Shown here in pieces: positions 6,564-9,204 of a DNA stretch of 9,204 nucleotides. The DNA lies in the NCBI GenBank assembly GCA_023228745.1, contig JALOAP010000096.1:1-9204 (forward strand), given 5' to 3'. The notes below the pieces were generated by a model. That model did not search any database. It was not told the DNA's origin and saw nothing but the letters and a program-made list of their open reading frames with translations. The position numbers and the translations under genes were made by a program. Every line of letters starts with the position of its first letter. Position 1 is the stretch's first letter. The stretch comes from Dehalococcoidia bacterium (GTDB lineage: Bacteria > Chloroflexota > Dehalococcoidia > Tepidiformales > Tepidiformaceae).

Positions 6564-6577
6564 CTCGAGTGTTCGAG
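6564..6577. promoter_or_regulatory. Inverted repeat CTCGA-N4-TCGAG, candidate operator
   Basis: Perfect 5-bp arms with a GTGT centre, ending immediately before the -35 box TTGACA (6578-6583). It sits between the divergent regulator and PRC-like genes, the classic location for an operator bound by the adjacent winged-helix dimer. Binding is inferred. Confidence 0.45.
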
Positions 6578-6607
6578 TTGACATCTGCTCATGACCTCAC
6601 GTAGATA
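6578..6607 (+). promoter_or_regulatory. Predicted promoter for the PRC-like gene
   Basis: A perfect consensus -35 TTGACA (6578-6583), an 18-bp spacer, and a -10 candidate TAGATA (6602-6607, imperfect) inside an A-rich stretch. Transcription would begin near 6614, giving a leader of about 70 bases before ATG 6683. Confidence 0.55.
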
Positions 6608-6682
6608 AAACAGGGTTTTGTGAATCTTTCTTCGCAAAACCCAAACAACACATTCACCTCCGGTGACGGGAGCACATTGAGC

Positions 6683-6904
6683 ATGGCGGAGCAGAAAGTG
6701 ACTCCGGGAGATAACGTGTACTTCATGAGTGGTCGACTCCTGGGCCACGTCGCCGAGGTCGGCGCCGACGCCTTCGCGGTCGATGCTGCAAATGGGCGTC
6801 TCTGGCTCTACAACAAGGTCCTATTCACGGCAGATAACGGGCGGGTTACGTTGATCTGTGAGCCCGACGGTCTTCCAAATTACCAACTCGACCAATCAGG
6901 TTAG
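6683..6904 (+). CDS. Small PRC-barrel/DUF2171-like protein
   Basis: A 73-residue soluble protein from ATG 6683, with GGGAG (6668-6672) 10 bases upstream. The pattern VTPGDNVYFMSGRLLGHVAEV (6-26), followed by alternating hydrophobic strands and DNGRVTLIC (51-59), resembles the small beta-barrel of PRC-barrel or DUF2171 proteins. These typically hold short motifs of the form GDxVY...G...G.V and often have no known biochemical role beyond binding or stress association. The frame is open upstream to GTG 6620, which would add 21 low-complexity residues without a Shine-Dalgarno. A strong-looking promoter and a candidate operator precede it, and it is divergent from the cysteine-rich regulator, so it is probably that regulator's target. 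One Cys (59) and no membrane segment are present. The family assignment is by pattern only. Confidence 0.65.
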   Translation: MAEQKVTPGDNVYFMSGRLLGHVAEVGADAFAVDAANGRLWLYNKVLFTADNGRVTLICEPDGLPNYQLDQSG

Positions 6905-6984
6905 CCGCGAATAGTGCCCTCTCCTGGACAAGGCATGGTTGGTACTCCACCGTACCGTCGCAAGCGCCAGAATAACCTTTGTAC

Positions 6985-7006
6985 CGTCCGTAACGAATAA
7001 CGGACG
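6985..7006. repeat. Inverted repeat CGTCCGT-N8-ACGGACG
   Basis: Perfect 7-bp arms around AACGAATA, in a locally AT-rich part of the spacer. The left arm overlaps the second copy of the GTACCGTC direct repeat. It could be a transcription terminator stem for the PRC-like gene (no T-run follows), an operator, or part of a structured RNA. Confidence 0.45.
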
Positions 7007-7105
7007 TATAACAACTCACCAGCCGCAATTGTCCGCCGAATACAGCGGAGGGCGGTTCGCTCTGCTGCCGGAAAGAGCCCTGCGAGTATCGATGAGCGCA
7101 TAGAC

Positions 7106-7124
7106 GGCACGTGCCCGGGCGTGC
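7106..7124. repeat. Palindrome GGCACGTGCC overlapping a GC hairpin
   Basis: A perfect 10-bp palindrome (7106-7115) overlaps a longer imperfect stem GCACG (7107-7111) with CGTGC (7120-7124), plus one G-T pair. It lies about 50 bases upstream of the dnaE promoter. Function unknown. Confidence 0.35.
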
Positions 7125-7152
7125 GATCAGGCCTGCGGCTGACATAAGTGCG

Positions 7153-7181
7153 TCGATCCCACCGGCCGTGAGGGCTAGAAT
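7153..7181 (+). promoter_or_regulatory. Predicted dnaE promoter, giving a nearly leaderless mRNA
   Basis: TCGATC (7153-7158), 17 bp, then TAGAAT (7176-7181). The expected start site near 7188 leaves only about 11 bases before ATG 7199, and no Shine-Dalgarno is seen there. The spacing and both boxes closely mirror the SDR promoter. Confidence 0.55.
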
Positions 7182-7198
7182 GGCCCTTCGCCGCCAAT

Positions 7199-9204
7199 AT
7201 GTTCACGCATCTACACGTTCATACCGAGTATTCGCTCCTCGATGGCATGACCAGGATGGGGGCGCTCATGGATCGCGTGAAGGCGCTCGGCCAGGAAGCC
7301 GTGGCGATGACCGACCACGGCGCCCTCTATGGCGCGATCGACTTCTATCGCGAGGCCATCGCCCGGGGCATCAAGCCCATTATCGGCGTCGAAGCCTACG
7401 TCGCACCCGGCAGCCGCTTCGGCCGCGAACGTTCCGACGCCTCGCCCTATCACCTGCTCATGCTCGCCCGCAACCTGCAGGGCTACAAAAACCTCATCAC
7501 GCTCGTCACGAAGGCCAACCTCGAGGGGTACTACTACAAACCCCGCGTGGACCGCGAACTGCTCGAGCAATACAACGAGGGCATCACCGTCCTCAGCGGC
7601 TGTCCGTCCTCGGAGTTCCACCGCCGGATCCAGGAGGGCGACCGCCAGGGCGCGGTCGAAGTCGCGAAGTGGTACCGGGAAGTGTTCGATGGCCACTACT
7701 ACCTCGAAGTGCAGGACCACGGCGACGAGAAGTTCACCCGCCTGAACCCGGTGATTGGAGATATCGGCAAAGAGCTCGGTATCCCGGTGGTGGCCACGAA
7801 CGACAGCCACTACACGCACCCGCACGAAGCCGACGCTCACGACGTCCTGCTCTGCATCGGCACGAACGCAACCGTCGACCAGCAGGACCGCTTCAAGTTC
7901 GAAGGCGGCGGCTACTACGTGAAGAGCGAGCAGGAGATGCTCGCCCTCTTCCCGGATAACCCCGAGTGGGTCACCAACACCCAGCTCGTCGCCGACGAGT
8001 GTGACATCGAGCTCACGTTTGACCGCCAGCTCCTGCCCCAGCCGCCCGTGCCGGTGGGGCGCACGAGTGAGGATTACCTCGCGGAGATCTGCAACCAGGG
8101 GCTCCGCCGCCGCTTCCCGGACGTCACGCCTGAGCTCCAGCAGCGGCTGGACTACGAGCTCGATGTACTTCGTCAGACCGGCTTTTCCGATTACATGTTC
8201 GTGGTCAAGGAGATCGCGGACTATGCACGCGAGCAACGCATCCGCATGGGTGTCCGCGGCTCAGCGGCGGCGTCTCTCGTGCTTTACACGCTCGGCGTCA
8301 CCGACATCGACCCGGTCGCCAACCGCCTCGTGTTCGAGCGCTTCCTCAACCTCGAACGCCGCGAAATGCCCGACGTCGACTTCGACTTCGAGGACGAGCG
8401 GCGCGATGAACTCATCCGCTTCGCCTACGACCGCTACGGGCACGATCGCGTCGCGCAGATCATCACGTTCGGGACACTGGGTGCGAAAGCCGCTATCCGC
8501 GACGTCGGCCGCGCGCTCGGCATCTCCTACGCGGAGACGGATCGGGTCGCCCGCCTCGTGCCGAACGCGCTGCACATCACCCTCGCGGATGCGCTCGAAC
8601 AGTCGCAGGAGCTGAAGGAAGCGGTCGAAGCTGACCCAAAGGTGCGCCGCCTCTACGAGACCGCGAAGCAGCTCGAAGGCGTCGCGCGCCACGCGAGCAC
8701 GCACGCCGCCGGGGTCGTCATCTCACGCGACCCGCTCTCCGAATACGTGCCCCTGCAGCGCCCGAGCCGTGGAGACGAAACGAGCATCCCGACGACGCAA
8801 TTCGCCATGGAGCAGGTCGCCCGCATCGGCCTGCTGAAGATGGACTTCCTTGGGCTTTCGAACCTGACCATCCTCGGCCGTGCCGTCGACCTCATCCGCG
8901 AGACGACCGGCGACGAAGTCGACCTGTTGCAGATCGGCGATGGCGACCCGAAGACGATGGAGATGCTGGGCAAGGGCGAGACCTTCGGCGTGTTCCAGCT
9001 CGAATCGGCGGGAATGCGGCGCTACGTGCAGGAACTGAGGCCGACGAACATCGCCGACCTCTGCGCCATGGTCGCCCTCTATCGCCCGGGCCCGATGGAG
9101 CACATCCCGCGCTACATCAAGGGGAAGCACGGCCAAATCGAGATCACCTACCCCCACCCGGACCTGGCCGACATCCTCGACGAGACCTACGGTGTCATCG
9201 TCTA
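7199..9204 (+). CDS. dnaE: DNA polymerase III alpha subunit DnaE, 3' end cut by window
   Basis: Catalytic subunit of the replicative polymerase; 668 codons are present and the frame runs off the window (full-length DnaE is usually about 1,150-1,200 residues). Domains: N-terminal PHP (about 1-280) with metal-ligand positions His6, His8, Asp15, His40, Glu65, His85, Cys135, Asp202 and His204 all kept, so the PHP site may be an active proofreading exonuclease. The C-family palm follows, with RGSAAAS (353-359), catalytic PDVDFDF (Asp392, Asp394) and KMDFLGL with the third Asp (549). ITFGTLGAKAAIRDVGR (421-437) and YRPGPMEHIPRYIKGKHG are also typical. ATG 7199 opens directly with the family's MFTHLHVHTEYSLLDG. 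The motif usually read as GSAAGS has Ala358 in place of Gly. No Shine-Dalgarno is seen; translation is probably leaderless or nearly so. Downstream tau/beta-binding regions lie outside the window. Confidence 0.97.
   Translation, partial: MFTHLHVHTEYSLLDGMTRMGALMDRVKALGQEAVAMTDHGALYGAIDFYREAIARGIKPIIGVEAYVAPGSRFGRERSDASPYHLLMLARNLQGYKNLITLVTKANLEGYYYKPRVDRELLEQYNEGITVLSGCPSSEFHRRIQEGDRQGAVEVAKWYREVFDGHYYLEVQDHGDEKFTRLNPVIGDIGKELGIPVVATNDSHYTHPHEADAHDVLLCIGTNATVDQQDRFKFEGGGYYVKSEQEMLALFPDNPEWVTNTQLVADECDIELTFDRQLLPQPPVPVGRTSEDYLAEICNQGLRRRFPDVTPELQQRLDYELDVLRQTGFSDYMFVVKEIADYAREQRIRMGVRGSAAASLVLYTLGVTDIDPVANRLVFERFLNLERREMPDVDFDFEDERRDELIRFAYDRYGHDRVAQIITFGTLGAKAAIRDVGRALGISYAETDRVARLVPNALHITLADALEQSQELKEAVEADPKVRRLYETAKQLEGVARHASTHAAGVVISRDPLSEYVPLQRPSRGDETSIPTTQFAMEQVARIGLLKMDFLGLSNLTILGRAVDLIRETTGDEVDLLQIGDGDPKTMEMLGKGETFGVFQLESAGMRRYVQELRPTNIADLCAMVALYRPGPMEHIPRYIKGKHGQIEITYPHPDLADILDETYGVIV

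Larger units (their letters stand above)
6905..7198. other. Non-coding, repeat-bearing spacer upstream of dnaE
   Basis: 294 bases with no credible gene; the minus-strand frames here are Arg/Ser-rich and unlike proteins. Seen: GGTAC-N6-GTACC (6941-6956), a direct repeat GTACCGTC (6952-6959 and 6981-6988), a 7-bp inverted repeat (6985-7006), two AATAAC copies, a GGCACGTGCC palindrome (7106-7115), a GCACG...CGTGC hairpin (7107-7124), and the dnaE promoter at the right end. No tRNA cloverleaf could be drawn. It could hold a terminator for the PRC-like gene, a small RNA, or regulatory sites for dnaE. Confidence 0.5.

Noticed and set aside
7040..7080. GGTTCG-containing segment resembling a tRNA T-arm
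   Set aside because: The flanking bases do not pair into a T-stem and no acceptor, D or anticodon arms could be placed.
6901..7206. Minus-strand 101-codon frame in the spacer before dnaE
   Set aside because: Arg/Ser-rich, crosses the predicted dnaE promoter, has no Shine-Dalgarno of note and no recognisable fold.
7211..8236. 341-codon minus-strand frame inside dnaE
   Set aside because: It lies fully opposite the DnaE PHP and palm regions; the composition is typical of antisense GC-rich DNA.
1..9204. Defence island, CRISPR array, transposon or biosynthetic cluster
   Set aside because: No spaced repeat array, transposase, integrase, nuclease-helicase cluster or multi-enzyme operon is visible; the genes are mostly single units of chromosomal type.

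Overview
The window is a GC-rich bacterial chromosomal segment with eight protein genes: two housekeeping genes cut by the window ends (rho on the left, dnaE on the right) and six complete genes between them. I see no rRNA, tRNA, CRISPR array, insertion sequence or phage gene. The DnaE and Rho sequence style, a DnaE with an N-terminal PHP domain that keeps its metal ligands, and the mix of Shine-Dalgarno and nearly leaderless starts fit a deep-branching Gram-positive-type lineage. Chloroflexota is my best guess, but this is inference from remembered families, not a search.

Layout. Plus strand: rho (1-1230, start outside the window), a soluble two-PAS histidine kinase without an adjacent response regulator (1426-3000), and a flavin reductase-like FMN protein (3098-3769). 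Minus strand: a PHP-family phosphoesterase with a helix-hairpin-helix front end, resembling the tail of family X DNA polymerases without the polymerase core (3794-4807). A divergent promoter region follows, then a FabG-like SDR oxidoreductase on the plus strand (5002-5769). A two-tier hairpin at 5783-5819 separates the SDR from a convergent minus-strand SufR/ArsR-type regulator with a C-terminal four-cysteine signature (5827-6468). That regulator is divergent from a 73-residue PRC-barrel-like protein (6683-6904). The shared spacer holds a perfect TTGACA -35 box and an inverted repeat suited to be an operator. A non-coding stretch of about 290 bases with several inverted repeats leads to dnaE (7199 to the window end).

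How the genes work together. The only convincing functional pair is the cysteine-rich regulator with the small PRC-like gene across a shared operator region. The other genes look like independent transcription units. The SDR and dnaE have closely similar predicted promoters (TCGA-type -35, 17 bp, TAGAAT). No defence system, biosynthetic cluster or mobile island is visible. The points worth a second look are the regulator/PRC pair, the stand-alone HhH-PHP protein, residue changes at conserved positions in Rho, DnaE and the SDR, and the structured DNA upstream of dnaE.
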